DNA from: Calditrichota bacterium
GTDB lineage: Bacteria; Calditrichota; Calditrichia; Calditrichales; Calditrichaceae
Direction of reading: 5' to 3'
NCBI GenBank assembly: GCA_024278755.1
Contig: JAJRSO010000050.1
Location: 1 to 64,000 of the forward strand
DNA: 64,000 bases
The translations under genes and the position numbers were made by a program. Shown one piece after another: positions 34,657 through 43,455 of the stretch. The notes beneath the pieces are model-generated. The model had not been told where the DNA came from, made no database searches, and saw nothing but the letters and a program-made list of their open reading frames with translations. Position 1 is the stretch's first letter; each line of letters begins with the position of its first letter.

Positions 34657-36981
34657 ATGGCAGACAATAAGCATACGACGATGTCTGAAGGCGGACTGGA
34701 TTTTGGAAAATATTACCGCTTAGTCAAACGGAAAATCTGGACGATCATTGCCATTTTTAGCGTGGTTTTCGTCCTTTGGGTGGCAGCGGCAATCAGGCTC
34801 GGGCCAAGTCCCGTCTATACCACCAACGCCCTATTGCAGTTCGAAGACCGCCGTGCTTTATCAGCCGTGGAAACTCGGGGCCGTGTGGAAAATGAGAGTA
34901 AAATCGGTTTGCTGCTTAGCCGTAATTTTTTAGGTAAAGTGGTCGACAAACTTTCGATGGGCTTAAAGGTTCAGAATGTAAGCCGTTACAGCTTTATTGA
35001 CAGTGTTATTTTGAGTGATGGTTATCTGCTTGGGGATTATGTCTTGAAGAAAAAAGAGGGCCATCTGCAACTTTATTTTACAGATAAAGATAAAACGATA
35101 GAAGATAAAAAAGTATTGGACATGCCATATCCGGAAAACAATACGATTGAATATGGCGGATATAAGCTTTTTATGAAGGAGACCTTTTGGGAAAACCACG
35201 ACAAAGTAGGTTTTCGGCTGATGTCCAGGGCAAAAGCAGTGGAATCGTTGCGAAATTCATTAGGTTACAGATTTCAGAATCGCTCACGTACATTGGCCAG
35301 TATCAATATTACCGGTACCGATCGCTATTTTATTACGGATGTTTTGAATACTCTGATAGATGAATTTGTTCTTCAGAATCTGGATGTTAAGAAGTTCCAT
35401 ACACGAGAAGTGCTGAATATTTTAACGGAACAGTTGCAGACGGCCCAAACAGAACTGGATATTGCTGAGGGAGAACTGAAAAGATTCAGAGAAAACAACC
35501 CCTGGGTAGGCTTAACGGGGGATATAAACGGTGTTGTAAACGGTATATCGGCAAGTGAAGCCACTAAAACAAGTATTAAAAATCGCAAAACTGAACTGGA
35601 TATGCTGCTTCAGCGCCTTAATTCCAGTAATGGCGATAACAGAAATTCCATCCTAAATGAAATTCTTTCCTTTTTGGCAGCCCAGGCGCTTCCCACCATT
35701 CCGGCGCTTACATCGGAATTTACAACTTTAACCGAAGAGCGTATCCGTTTACTCGCTTCCTATGCGCCTTCACACCAGTTTGTTGTGGAAAACGCGCGTA
35801 AGATCAAGGAACTTGAAAAAAAGGTTTTGATGACGGCAGGAAATCAGTTAAGTCAGTACGATGCGCAACTGGTCCGCATCCAAAAGGAAATAGATAATAA
35901 TACCTATAAAATCAGACACCTCCCGGCTAAAGAAATGCAACTCGCAGAGCTTCAGCGTAAACGGTCGGTAGCCGACCAAATATACTCCACGCTTTTGGTG
36001 CGCTACAATCAGGCAAAAATTGCAGATGCCGTTGAAGTGGGCGATATTATAATTTTAGATCCCGCTGTCGTACCGCAGGCTTCCAGTAGAATGAAAGTAT
36101 ATCTCAAATACGGCCTTATCGGCGTGATACTCGGCCTGGCTTTTGGAATCGGGTTTGTCATTCTTAGCAGCTTGTTAGATAAAACCGTTCGCACATCCGA
36201 AGAGTTGGAAAAGCTGGTTTCTATGCGCGTTTTAGCAAAGATCCCGAAAATCGAGACAACCGATGAGCTTGATGCGCGAAACTTTGATGCCCCCGTACGT
36301 ATCGATCCCAAACTGGTAACGGCGGATTATTCGCCTTCGCCCGTGGGTGAAGCATACCGGAGTTTAAGAACCCAATTGCTGGTGAATAATAAAAATGTAA
36401 AATCAATTTTTATCACATCGCTTAATCCGAGCGAAGGAAAATCACTTAATGCGGGAAATTTGGCCATTACCTTTGCCCAGCAAAAACTGCCGACTTTGCT
36501 AATCGACGGCGATATTCGCCGAGGCGTTATTCACCATTCCTTTGCCTGTCAAAAGAAACCGGGGCTCTCCGATTTTCTGTATTCCAATGCGGATATTACG
36601 GATGAGAATATCCGGAAAATCATTCAGCAAACCCATATCCCCAATTTATATCTTATCAGCAGCGGTCGGCCGGTTCCCAATCCGTCCGAAATTTTGGGTG
36701 GACAGCGTGGTAAAGATGTGTTTAATTTCCTGAAAAAACGGTTTGGTTTTGTTATTGTCGATTCGCCGCCCATCAGCGTAACTTCCGATTCGGTTATTAT
36801 TTCGCAATATGTGGATGCCGGTTTATTTGTTGTGCGGGCCGGGAAATCAAACGTGGAACAGTTAAAAGCCAAAATTTCGGAATACAAAGACTTTTCCGAT
36901 AGCCTTGCCGGAGTGGTTTTAAACTACGCTAAACTGGATATAAAAAAATCACATTATCATTATTCGTATTATAATTATTGA
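34657..36981 (+). CDS. Polysaccharide co-polymerase with BY-kinase domain (Wzc-like)
   Basis: The 774-residue protein combines a Wzz chain-length domain (two membrane helices near residues 28-48 and 485-508, with a long periplasmic coiled region) and a cytoplasmic tyrosine kinase. Walker A is SLNPSEGKSLNAGN (near 588), Walker A' LLIDGDIRRG (~614) and Walker B FVIVDSPP (~698). The C-terminus is a tyrosine cluster (HYHYSYYNY), the usual autophosphorylation tail. Phosphorylation state is known to tune polymer length and export in this family. It is followed by a terminator and is the last gene of the first EPS sub-operon. Confidence 0.94.
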   Translation: MADNKHTTMSEGGLDFGKYYRLVKRKIWTIIAIFSVVFVLWVAAAIRLGPSPVYTTNALLQFEDRRALSAVETRGRVENESKIGLLLSRNFLGKVVDKLSMGLKVQNVSRYSFIDSVILSDGYLLGDYVLKKKEGHLQLYFTDKDKTIEDKKVLDMPYPENNTIEYGGYKLFMKETFWENHDKVGFRLMSRAKAVESLRNSLGYRFQNRSRTLASINITGTDRYFITDVLNTLIDEFVLQNLDVKKFHTREVLNILTEQLQTAQTELDIAEGELKRFRENNPWVGLTGDINGVVNGISASEATKTSIKNRKTELDMLLQRLNSSNGDNRNSILNEILSFLAAQALPTIPALTSEFTTLTEERIRLLASYAPSHQFVVENARKIKELEKKVLMTAGNQLSQYDAQLVRIQKEIDNNTYKIRHLPAKEMQLAELQRKRSVADQIYSTLLVRYNQAKIADAVEVGDIIILDPAVVPQASSRMKVYLKYGLIGVILGLAFGIGFVILSSLLDKTVRTSEELEKLVSMRVLAKIPKIETTDELDARNFDAPVRIDPKLVTADYSPSPVGEAYRSLRTQLLVNNKNVKSIFITSLNPSEGKSLNAGNLAITFAQQKLPTLLIDGDIRRGVIHHSFACQKKPGLSDFLYSNADITDENIRKIIQQTHIPNLYLISSGRPVPNPSEILGGQRGKDVFNFLKKRFGFVIVDSPPISVTSDSVIISQYVDAGLFVVRAGKSNVEQLKAKISEYKDFSDSLAGVVLNYAKLDIKKSHYHYSYYNY

Positions 36982-36997
36982 TTTGTAACTCCTTTCC

Positions 36998-37044
36998 AAG
37001 GAAGCCGTATTCCGATAAAACGGAAATTCGGCTTCCTTTTTTTT
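36998..37044 (+). terminator. Terminator after the Wzc-like gene
   Basis: AAGGAAGCCG (36998-37007) pairs with CGGCTTCCTT (37029-37038); a second small stem TTCCG/CGGAA lies inside. A run of Ts follows. It ends 17 bases past the stop, so the next gene probably has its own promoter. Confidence 0.88.
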
Positions 37045-37138
37045 AATCCGACAAATAAAACAGATATGGTGTACAACGGCCAGAATATACTATATGGTTG
37101 TTAAAACTTATTATTACAATTAAGAGACAGACCGTTTT

Positions 37139-38170
37139 ATGACAATAAAAGTACTTACAGAAGCAGACCGGCCAGCCTGGGACGCTTATATAGACCGGCA
37201 TCCCGAAAGCAGGCTGTATCATAAAGCGGTTTGGATAGATATTTTTTCGGAAACGGCCGGAAAACCGCCCTTGTATTTATTCGCAGAGCAGAATGGAAGC
37301 ATTACGGGTGTAGCTCCGCTTATTAGGTTTAAATCGCCTGTAACGGGAAATGTTTTAATATCGTTGCCCTTTGTGAATTACGGCGGACTTTTGTATGACG
37401 ATGCTGTTTCAAAAAATGCGTTGCTGGAAAAAATAGCCGCCATCCGGCAGGAAGAAGACTTTGGCAGTGTAGAACTGAGAACGGCACAGGCAAACGCCTT
37501 TGCATTACCGGTAAAACAAAATAAAGTAACGTTTATTTTAGACCTGCCGGAAAGCGCCGAAGCGTTGAATAAACAGTTTAAAGCCAAACTACGCAGTCAG
37601 ATCCGCAGACCTGTCAAAGAGGGAATGTACGCAAAAACAGGAGGCGCTGAACTTCTGGATGATTTTTATTATGTGTTCTGCCGGAATATGCGGGATTTGG
37701 GAACACCGGTCACAGGGAAGCCGTTTTTTGCTAAACTACTAAGTGTCTTTCCCAATGAAGCCCGGATAGTAACGGTATATACCAAAGATAAGTTACCGGC
37801 GGCTTCAGCGTTTTTACTGGGTTTTAAGGAAATGCTGGAAATTCCCTGGGCTTCCTCGTTGCGTCGGTATAATCGATTTAGCCCCAATATGTTGCTCTAT
37901 TGGGAAGTATTATCTTTTGCCATCAAAGCCGGATATAAAAAATTCGACTTTGGACGGGGAACAAAAGACGGCGGTACCCATAGGTTTAAAAAACAATGGG
38001 GCGGCTCCGAGCAGACACTCTATTGGTACTATGTCTTACCGCAGGGCGAAGAACTGCCGCAGGTCAACAAAGAAAATCCAAAATATGCCTTAGCAATTAA
38101 GATGTGGCAAAAACTACCGCTGGCGCTGGCAAATTTAATAGGACCCAAAATAGCAAAGCACCTTCCATAA
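37139..38170 (+). CDS. FemAB-like acyl/aminoacyl transferase, EPS-associated
   Basis: A tandem-GNAT FemAB-family protein of 343 residues. Visible blocks include ESRLYHKAVWIDIFSETAGK, LISLPFVNYGGLLYDD, KFKAKLRSQIRRPVKEGM, PWASSLRRYNRFSPNMLLYW and KKFDFGRGTKDGGTHRFKKQ, the characteristic C-terminal motif. The close match in wording is to FemAB proteins of exosortase/PEP-CTERM EPS clusters. The true substrate is unknown; transfer of an amino-acid or acyl group to the polysaccharide is inferred. Confidence 0.85.
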   Translation: MTIKVLTEADRPAWDAYIDRHPESRLYHKAVWIDIFSETAGKPPLYLFAEQNGSITGVAPLIRFKSPVTGNVLISLPFVNYGGLLYDDAVSKNALLEKIAAIRQEEDFGSVELRTAQANAFALPVKQNKVTFILDLPESAEALNKQFKAKLRSQIRRPVKEGMYAKTGGAELLDDFYYVFCRNMRDLGTPVTGKPFFAKLLSVFPNEARIVTVYTKDKLPAASAFLLGFKEMLEIPWASSLRRYNRFSPNMLLYWEVLSFAIKAGYKKFDFGRGTKDGGTHRFKKQWGGSEQTLYWYYVLPQGEELPQVNKENPKYALAIKMWQKLPLALANLIGPKIAKHLP

Positions 38171-38206
38171 AATATCTTATCCTATCAAGTAAGGTAAAAT
38201 TTATAA

Positions 38207-39370
38207 ATGTTAGAATCCATTTTCTGGCTGTTGTTTGCAGTCGTTTTATATATTTATCTGGGCTATCCCCTCCTTCTTGAAATCATTGCCCGGTTCAGGA
38301 GAAAAACAACCGATACCGATCCCGATTACCTCCCCCGGGTTTCTTTTATTATCTCGGCATTTAATGAAGAAGAGGTGATTTTGGAAAAACTGGAAAATAC
38401 GGTTGCGTTGGACTATCCGCGTGAAAAATTATCCGTCTGGGTTGTATCGGATGCTTCTACGGATAAAACGGATGCGCTCGTAAAAGGATTTAACAAGGAT
38501 AATGTGCATCTTTTTCGGGTTGAAGGACGAAAAGGTAAAACCCACGGAATTACGAAAGTGATGGAAAAGATTGATAGTCAAATCGTTGTTTTTTCCGACG
38601 CCAATGCCATTTATCAAAAAGATGCCTTACGTCAGTTAGTTAGTAATTTTAATGACCCGCAGGTTGGTTATGTGGTGGGGCAGGCGCAATATTATAAAGA
38701 TGAAATCAGCGCGGCCGGCGCCAATGAAAATACCTACTGGTCTTTTGAGCTCCGTTTAAAAAAGAATGAATCTGCCGTTGGTTCTGTGGTTGGTGGAGAC
38801 GGCGCTATTTATGCCGTAAGACGTTCGCTGTTTATTCCGCTTGATGATGAGGATATCAATGATTTTGTGAATCCCATTCAGATTATTTTACAGGGATACC
38901 GGGGCGTGTTTGAACCCGATGCCGTCTGTTTTGAGCAGACCGGGGATAGTTTCGAAAAAGAGTTTAATCGCAAACGACGCATTGTAAACCGCAGTTGGCG
39001 CGGCTTGTGGAAAAATGCGGCGGTAATGAATCCGTTGCGCACGGGACTGTTTGCCGGACAAATAATTTCGCATAAACTTCTGCGCTGGCTTGGGGGATTG
39101 TTTGGACTGATGCTGCTTCCTGTCAATATATTTTTACTTAAGGAAGGTGGGCTTTACAACCTCTTTTTAAGCGGGCAGTCTGTTTTTTATCTGCTGGTCT
39201 TTTTGGGATATTATATGTATAAAAATAAGGAAAATGTACCATCGGCTGTGGGAATTCCGTTCTATTTTTTTATGGTAAACTGGTATTCTCTGCTGGGAAT
39301 TCTGGATGCATTTCGGGGAGAAACCTATACGACCTGGCAGACCATAAGAGAAAATGATACCGATGAATAA
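38207..39370 (+). CDS. Membrane-bound family 2 glycosyltransferase
   Basis: A GT-A fold enzyme with an N-terminal helix (IFWLLFAVVLYIYLGYPLLL) and two to three C-terminal helices around 39100-39260. The catalytic pieces are SDASTDKTD, VVFSDANAIYQ and GGDGAIYAVRRSL, plus FNRKRRIVNRSWRGLW in the place of the QxxRW motif of processive GT2s. The length of 387 residues resembles single-chain hyaluronan/cellulose synthase-like enzymes without extra domains. It may be processive or add one sugar. Confidence 0.9.
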   Translation: MLESIFWLLFAVVLYIYLGYPLLLEIIARFRRKTTDTDPDYLPRVSFIISAFNEEEVILEKLENTVALDYPREKLSVWVVSDASTDKTDALVKGFNKDNVHLFRVEGRKGKTHGITKVMEKIDSQIVVFSDANAIYQKDALRQLVSNFNDPQVGYVVGQAQYYKDEISAAGANENTYWSFELRLKKNESAVGSVVGGDGAIYAVRRSLFIPLDDEDINDFVNPIQIILQGYRGVFEPDAVCFEQTGDSFEKEFNRKRRIVNRSWRGLWKNAAVMNPLRTGLFAGQIISHKLLRWLGGLFGLMLLPVNIFLLKEGGLYNLFLSGQSVFYLLVFLGYYMYKNKENVPSAVGIPFYFFMVNWYSLLGILDAFRGETYTTWQTIRENDTDE

Positions 39371-39375
39371 TTGTA

Positions 39376-39396
39376 ATTCAATCCGCCGGATTGAAT
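39376..39396. repeat. Perfect palindrome between the GT2 and GNAT genes
   Basis: ATTCAATCCG, one C, then CGGATTGAAT. The core CAATCCGnCGGATTG recurs at 24384-24398. No T-run follows. It could slow transcription within the operon or be a small dispersed palindrome. Confidence 0.5.
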
Positions 39397-39416
39397 AGAA
39401 TTAAAGGTAATACGAA

Positions 39417-40481
39417 ATGGCATATACGGTAAAAGAAGCGGATGTGGTTAAAGACAAGCAGATTATGTTGCGTATTCTGCAAAATAACCGTTCCCGTGAT
39501 AATTATGATTACAGTAAACGCTACGACTGGATTTACCTGAACAATCCGCTGGGCAAAGCAAAGGCCTGGATTATATGGAAAGATAAAACCAGCCAACCGG
39601 TCGGTTTTACCGGCGCTTTTCCCAGAGCCGTGTATGTAGACGGCAGAAAATACATCGGCTGGAACTGCGGCGATTTTTCCATTGAAAAAAAATTTCGTTC
39701 ACTTGGCATTGCTCTAAAATTACGCAAAGCGGCAAAGCAGGCGGTGGATAATAATGAAATTCCTTTTTTATATGCCCATCCCAACGCCCGAATGGAAGTG
39801 ATTCATTTAAAATCGGGGCATTTAAAAATTGCCCGCATGATGCGTTACGCGTTGCCGGTACGGTTAGATGGGATATTAAGTAAGTTTTTACCATTTCATT
39901 GGCTGGTGCGAGTATTCGCCATTCCCCTGAATGTGCTGCTGAGTTACCAGTACCGGTTTCGTATCTTCAGCGGCGTGACGGCAAAAAACTTTGATACGGT
40001 GCAGGTGAATGAAACCCACGAAAATGTATTCATGAAAATGACCGGACAATTTCCGGTCCTCGGCAGCCGGGACAAGGATTATATTAACTGGAAATTCCGG
40101 GACAACCCCAATTATGCTTATCGGCAGATGGATTTGTTTTACAAAGGTGCCTTGGTAGGCAGTGTTTTTTATACAAAGCGCGACAAAGTAATCAATATAA
40201 GCGATGTGCTGATTGATGATTTCCGACGTTTTGCCGATCAACTGTTCCGTTATTTTATAAAACGTGTTCGCCGTTTAAATCCCGAAGTGGTAACGGTTTC
40301 GTTTATCCTTCAGGAGTTCAACCCATTCGTAAAGGTACTAAAAAAGACAGGATTCAAATATCGTGATGACGCCACATCGGGCGCGATTGCTTATGTTAAT
40401 AAAGAAAACAACCCGCCGCTTGCCGAACGCATGCTAAAGGGTGAAAATTGGTTTATGACCGTTGGTGACAGAGACGCTTAA
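39417..40481 (+). CDS. GNAT-family N-acyltransferase, EPS-associated
   Basis: A 354-residue protein with an N-terminal GNAT domain: KAWIIWKDKTSQPVGFTGAF, then GWNCGDFSIEKKFRSLGIAL, whose SLGIAL stretch is the acyl-CoA (or acyl-ACP) pyrophosphate-binding loop. A second similar domain occupies the C-terminal half (GKENWFM end). It is followed 14 bases later by a carrier protein gene, suggesting that an acyl group held on that carrier is transferred to an amino sugar. Confidence 0.72.
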   Translation: MAYTVKEADVVKDKQIMLRILQNNRSRDNYDYSKRYDWIYLNNPLGKAKAWIIWKDKTSQPVGFTGAFPRAVYVDGRKYIGWNCGDFSIEKKFRSLGIALKLRKAAKQAVDNNEIPFLYAHPNARMEVIHLKSGHLKIARMMRYALPVRLDGILSKFLPFHWLVRVFAIPLNVLLSYQYRFRIFSGVTAKNFDTVQVNETHENVFMKMTGQFPVLGSRDKDYINWKFRDNPNYAYRQMDLFYKGALVGSVFYTKRDKVINISDVLIDDFRRFADQLFRYFIKRVRRLNPEVVTVSFILQEFNPFVKVLKKTGFKYRDDATSGAIAYVNKENNPPLAERMLKGENWFMTVGDRDA

Positions 40482-40495
40482 GAATAGGAGGAAAA

Positions 40496-40732
40496 ATGGA
40501 TATTAAGCAAAAACTGATAGATTTTTTATATGACGATTCTCTAAAAGACGAATTTAACGATTTAGAGCCGGATGATTCTTTGCTTGAGCTGGGAATTGTA
40601 GATTCGGTAAAAATGCTTGATCTGATTGGCTTCATCGAAGATACGTTTAATATTAAAGTAGATGAGGAAGATTTATATCCGGAAAATTTCGATTCGCTCA
40701 ACGCCATAGAGGAGTATATTCAGTCTAAATAA
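40496..40732 (+). CDS. Acyl carrier protein
   Basis: A 78-residue phosphopantetheine carrier. The attachment serine is in LELGIVDSVKMLDLIGFIED; the usual DSL is DSV here, as in dedicated carriers such as D-alanyl carrier proteins. The strong acidity (E/D-rich helices) fits the family. A good AGGAGG is 4-6 bases before the ATG. It lies between the GNAT and flippase genes. No activating ligase or thioesterase is in the immediate region, so its loading enzyme is unknown. Confidence 0.9.
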   Translation: MDIKQKLIDFLYDDSLKDEFNDLEPDDSLLELGIVDSVKMLDLIGFIEDTFNIKVDEEDLYPENFDSLNAIEEYIQSK

Positions 40733-40733
40733 G

Positions 40734-42215
40734 ATGACCGATAATTTAGCTCAAAAAACGCGTACGGGAATTCTTTGGAATGCAGGCAATATTCTGTTTT
40801 CAAAATCCTTTCGTCTGATTACAAGTATTGTTTTAGCGCGTCTGCTATTTCCGGAAGATTTTGGGTTATACGGCATTGCTTTAATTCTTATCCGGCTGGC
40901 CCGTAAAATAACAAATATGGGATTTGGGGCCGTTATTGTCCAGCGAAAGGAGATAACGAAGCAGGAAATAGACACGATTTTTACCGTAAGTCTGAGTATG
41001 AATTTTATAATGGCGCTCGGGCTTTTTTTTGCTGCGCCGTACTTTGCACAATGGATAGACGAACCACGGATTGTTCCATTGGTTAATCTTATTTCTACGA
41101 CTTTTTTGATGGCTGCTTTTATTTTAACGGCGGAAAATATTTTAAAGCGAAATCTTAAGTTTAAAGCGCTCTCATTTAGCCGATCGATCAGTTCGGCCGT
41201 TCAGTATTCGGTACCTATCCTTTTAGCCATACTAAGTTTTGGTGTTTGGAGTTTAATTTTAGGCGAGGTTTTAGGTACCTTTGCTGCCATGGTCATGGCC
41301 CTGTTTTATGCCCGCTGGATGCCTAAACTCTATTTTAAATTAAAAGCGTTTAAAAATGTCTATGCGTATGGGTTTAAAGTATCGGTCGTTTCATATCTCG
41401 AATATTTTATTAACAATATAGATTACCTGCTAATTGGTAAATTTCTTGGCACGGTTCAGTTAGGATTCTACGAGCGCGCTTTTAATATAATGAATCTTAC
41501 GCGGAGACAATTGGGAAATACCATAAATGAATCGTTATTTTCGGCCTATTCAAAAATCAGCGGCGATAAAAAGCGGATTGTTTTTAATGTTAGCAAAGTT
41601 TTAAACTATGTTTCTTTAATTGCGTATCCGGTGCTTATCTGGCTGTTTTTTGCTGCTCCTTCTTTAATTGCAAATCTTTATGGCGCCAAATGGTACGAGA
41701 CAATCATTCCGCTGCAGATAATGTGCCTCTCGGGGATTATTAATACGCTTTCGATGGTGTTTAGCCCGGTTATCTTTGCGTTGGATTTAACGGCCCACCG
41801 TATTAAAATTCAGCTTATCTATCTGGTTGTATTAGCGGGTTTAATCTACCTGCTGATTCCGCTCGGAATAAAAGGCGCGGCCTTTGCCGTTGTGCTGGCT
41901 GCCGCCATAAATACCGGAATGCTGCTGTACATAATGCAGAAAAAACTTAGTTTTAATTTGACACATTTTTTTAATGCACAAAAAACACCGTTATTGTATG
42001 GCGCTGTTCAGGTAACCTTTCTGTTTTCGGCCATCACCCTCGGGAAACTATATTTTCCTTTACGCTCAATCCCCATGTTTTTTACCGTAAGTATTGTTAC
42101 AGTGGCTGCTTTTGGCATTTCACACGTTATTTTTAAAAAAGAGGATTATCAGAATCTGCTGGATGAGATACGTTCCGCCCTTCATAAGAAAACCTCTAAC
42201 GTTAAACCCACATAA
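40734..42215 (+). CDS. Polysaccharide flippase (Wzx-like, MOP superfamily)
   Basis: A 493-residue integral membrane protein with ~14 helices. It opens with GILWNAGNILFSKSFRLITS, then IVLARLLFPEDFGLYGIALI, the family signature, and keeps RWMPKLYFKLKAFKNVYAYG in the central loop. It should flip the undecaprenyl-linked repeat unit. It starts one base after the carrier protein stop. The related protein at 56939 shares the same signature. Confidence 0.92.
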   Translation: MTDNLAQKTRTGILWNAGNILFSKSFRLITSIVLARLLFPEDFGLYGIALILIRLARKITNMGFGAVIVQRKEITKQEIDTIFTVSLSMNFIMALGLFFAAPYFAQWIDEPRIVPLVNLISTTFLMAAFILTAENILKRNLKFKALSFSRSISSAVQYSVPILLAILSFGVWSLILGEVLGTFAAMVMALFYARWMPKLYFKLKAFKNVYAYGFKVSVVSYLEYFINNIDYLLIGKFLGTVQLGFYERAFNIMNLTRRQLGNTINESLFSAYSKISGDKKRIVFNVSKVLNYVSLIAYPVLIWLFFAAPSLIANLYGAKWYETIIPLQIMCLSGIINTLSMVFSPVIFALDLTAHRIKIQLIYLVVLAGLIYLLIPLGIKGAAFAVVLAAAINTGMLLYIMQKKLSFNLTHFFNAQKTPLLYGAVQVTFLFSAITLGKLYFPLRSIPMFFTVSIVTVAAFGISHVIFKKEDYQNLLDEIRSALHKKTSNVKPT

Positions 42216-42230
42216 AGATTCTCAGCAAAA

Positions 42231-43451
42231 ATGAAACACAATACAATAGATATTCCGTGGGGCGCCTGGTACGGCGACCGAAAATTACGTTTAAAATTCC
42301 CGGAATCCTGGCTGGTTACAAACTTTACGCTTCAGAGTGACCGGAAAATTTCGGACAGCCAGATTTCGGAGAAACTGAATGCACTGGATCTGCTTTTACA
42401 GAAAAAAAATCCTAAAAGCATTATTATTGCCGTAGATGATCTTACCCGGCCGGTTTTACTGGAAGAACTAATGGAGCAATTGCTTACGCGCATTACACAG
42501 TTTGGGGTTTCGGCAAAGCGTATTAAAATCATAATTGGTTTGGGTTCTCATCAGGGGTTGAATAAGGAAGCCTTATTAAAGAAACTGGGACGTTTTGCGA
42601 CGGAAAAATTTAAATGTATAAATCATCATCCCCAAGACACAGTTCCCATAGATATCATCTGGGGCAAAACTCCGGTAAAACTAAATAAGCATTATTTGCA
42701 GGCTGATTTTAAAATAGTTATCAGCGGCTTAACGCCACATAGTTTTGCGGGTTTCAGCGGCGGCGCAAAAATGCTTTTTCCAGGACTGGCCGATATGGAA
42801 ACCATCGCCAAAACTCATAAATCGGTTTTAATGGGCTTTATGGGAAAACTGGGCGATATGGCGCAAAATAAGTTTCGCGATACAATTGAGGAATTTGTAA
42901 ATAAGGCCGGGTTGGATTTTTTTATCGGAGTCGTGATTAATGCCGATCGCAGTATACGAAATATTCACTGTGGTGATTATATTTCCGCACATCGTCTTGC
43001 CGCCGAAGAGGCTCGCAACTACTATTTACTCGATTTGAGTACGATGGAAAAACCATTTGATGCAGTTATTTTAAATGCATATCCCAAAGATACGGAGCTT
43101 TTACAGGCGGAGAACGGATTCATCCCCATAAAATCGGCGAAGCGCAATCTGGTTCGTGAAGAAGGGATTGTCGTTTTAACTTCAGCTTGCAGCGAAGGGA
43201 TGGGGCATCATGGTCTGTTTGCTCCCGACGGGGTTTTATACCGCAAACCCCGTTTGCTGCGGTTTTTAAAGGAACGTCCGCTCTATTTTCATTCTGCAAA
43301 AATTACGGTAACGGAATTCCATGCCTTATATCACGAATCGTATCACTTTGTTAATGATATGCAGACGCTGATAAAGATATTGCAGCAAAAGCTACCCGAA
43401 AATGCACGGGTTGCCGTTTTTCCGTACGCCAGTTTACAATTAACAGGATAA
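42231..43451 (+). CDS. LarA-type (nickel-pincer) racemase/epimerase-like protein
   Basis: A 406-residue LarA-family protein. The motif DDLTRP is at 69-74 and GLGSH ends at H107. PHSFAGFSGGAKMLFPG carries H170 and K180, and KTH gives H196. The spacings H170-K180 (10) and K180-H196 (16) equal those of the H174, K184 and H200 that hold the nickel-pincer cofactor in lactate racemase, as I recall the structure. So the cofactor site looks intact. LarA-family enzymes epimerise alpha-hydroxy acids; here, in an EPS operon, a sugar acid or lactyl substituent is a plausible substrate, but this is inference. LarB/C/E cofactor genes are not in the window. Confidence 0.88.
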   Translation: MKHNTIDIPWGAWYGDRKLRLKFPESWLVTNFTLQSDRKISDSQISEKLNALDLLLQKKNPKSIIIAVDDLTRPVLLEELMEQLLTRITQFGVSAKRIKIIIGLGSHQGLNKEALLKKLGRFATEKFKCINHHPQDTVPIDIIWGKTPVKLNKHYLQADFKIVISGLTPHSFAGFSGGAKMLFPGLADMETIAKTHKSVLMGFMGKLGDMAQNKFRDTIEEFVNKAGLDFFIGVVINADRSIRNIHCGDYISAHRLAAEEARNYYLLDLSTMEKPFDAVILNAYPKDTELLQAENGFIPIKSAKRNLVREEGIVVLTSACSEGMGHHGLFAPDGVLYRKPRLLRFLKERPLYFHSAKITVTEFHALYHESYHFVNDMQTLIKILQQKLPENARVAVFPYASLQLTG

Positions 43452-43455
43452 CTTT

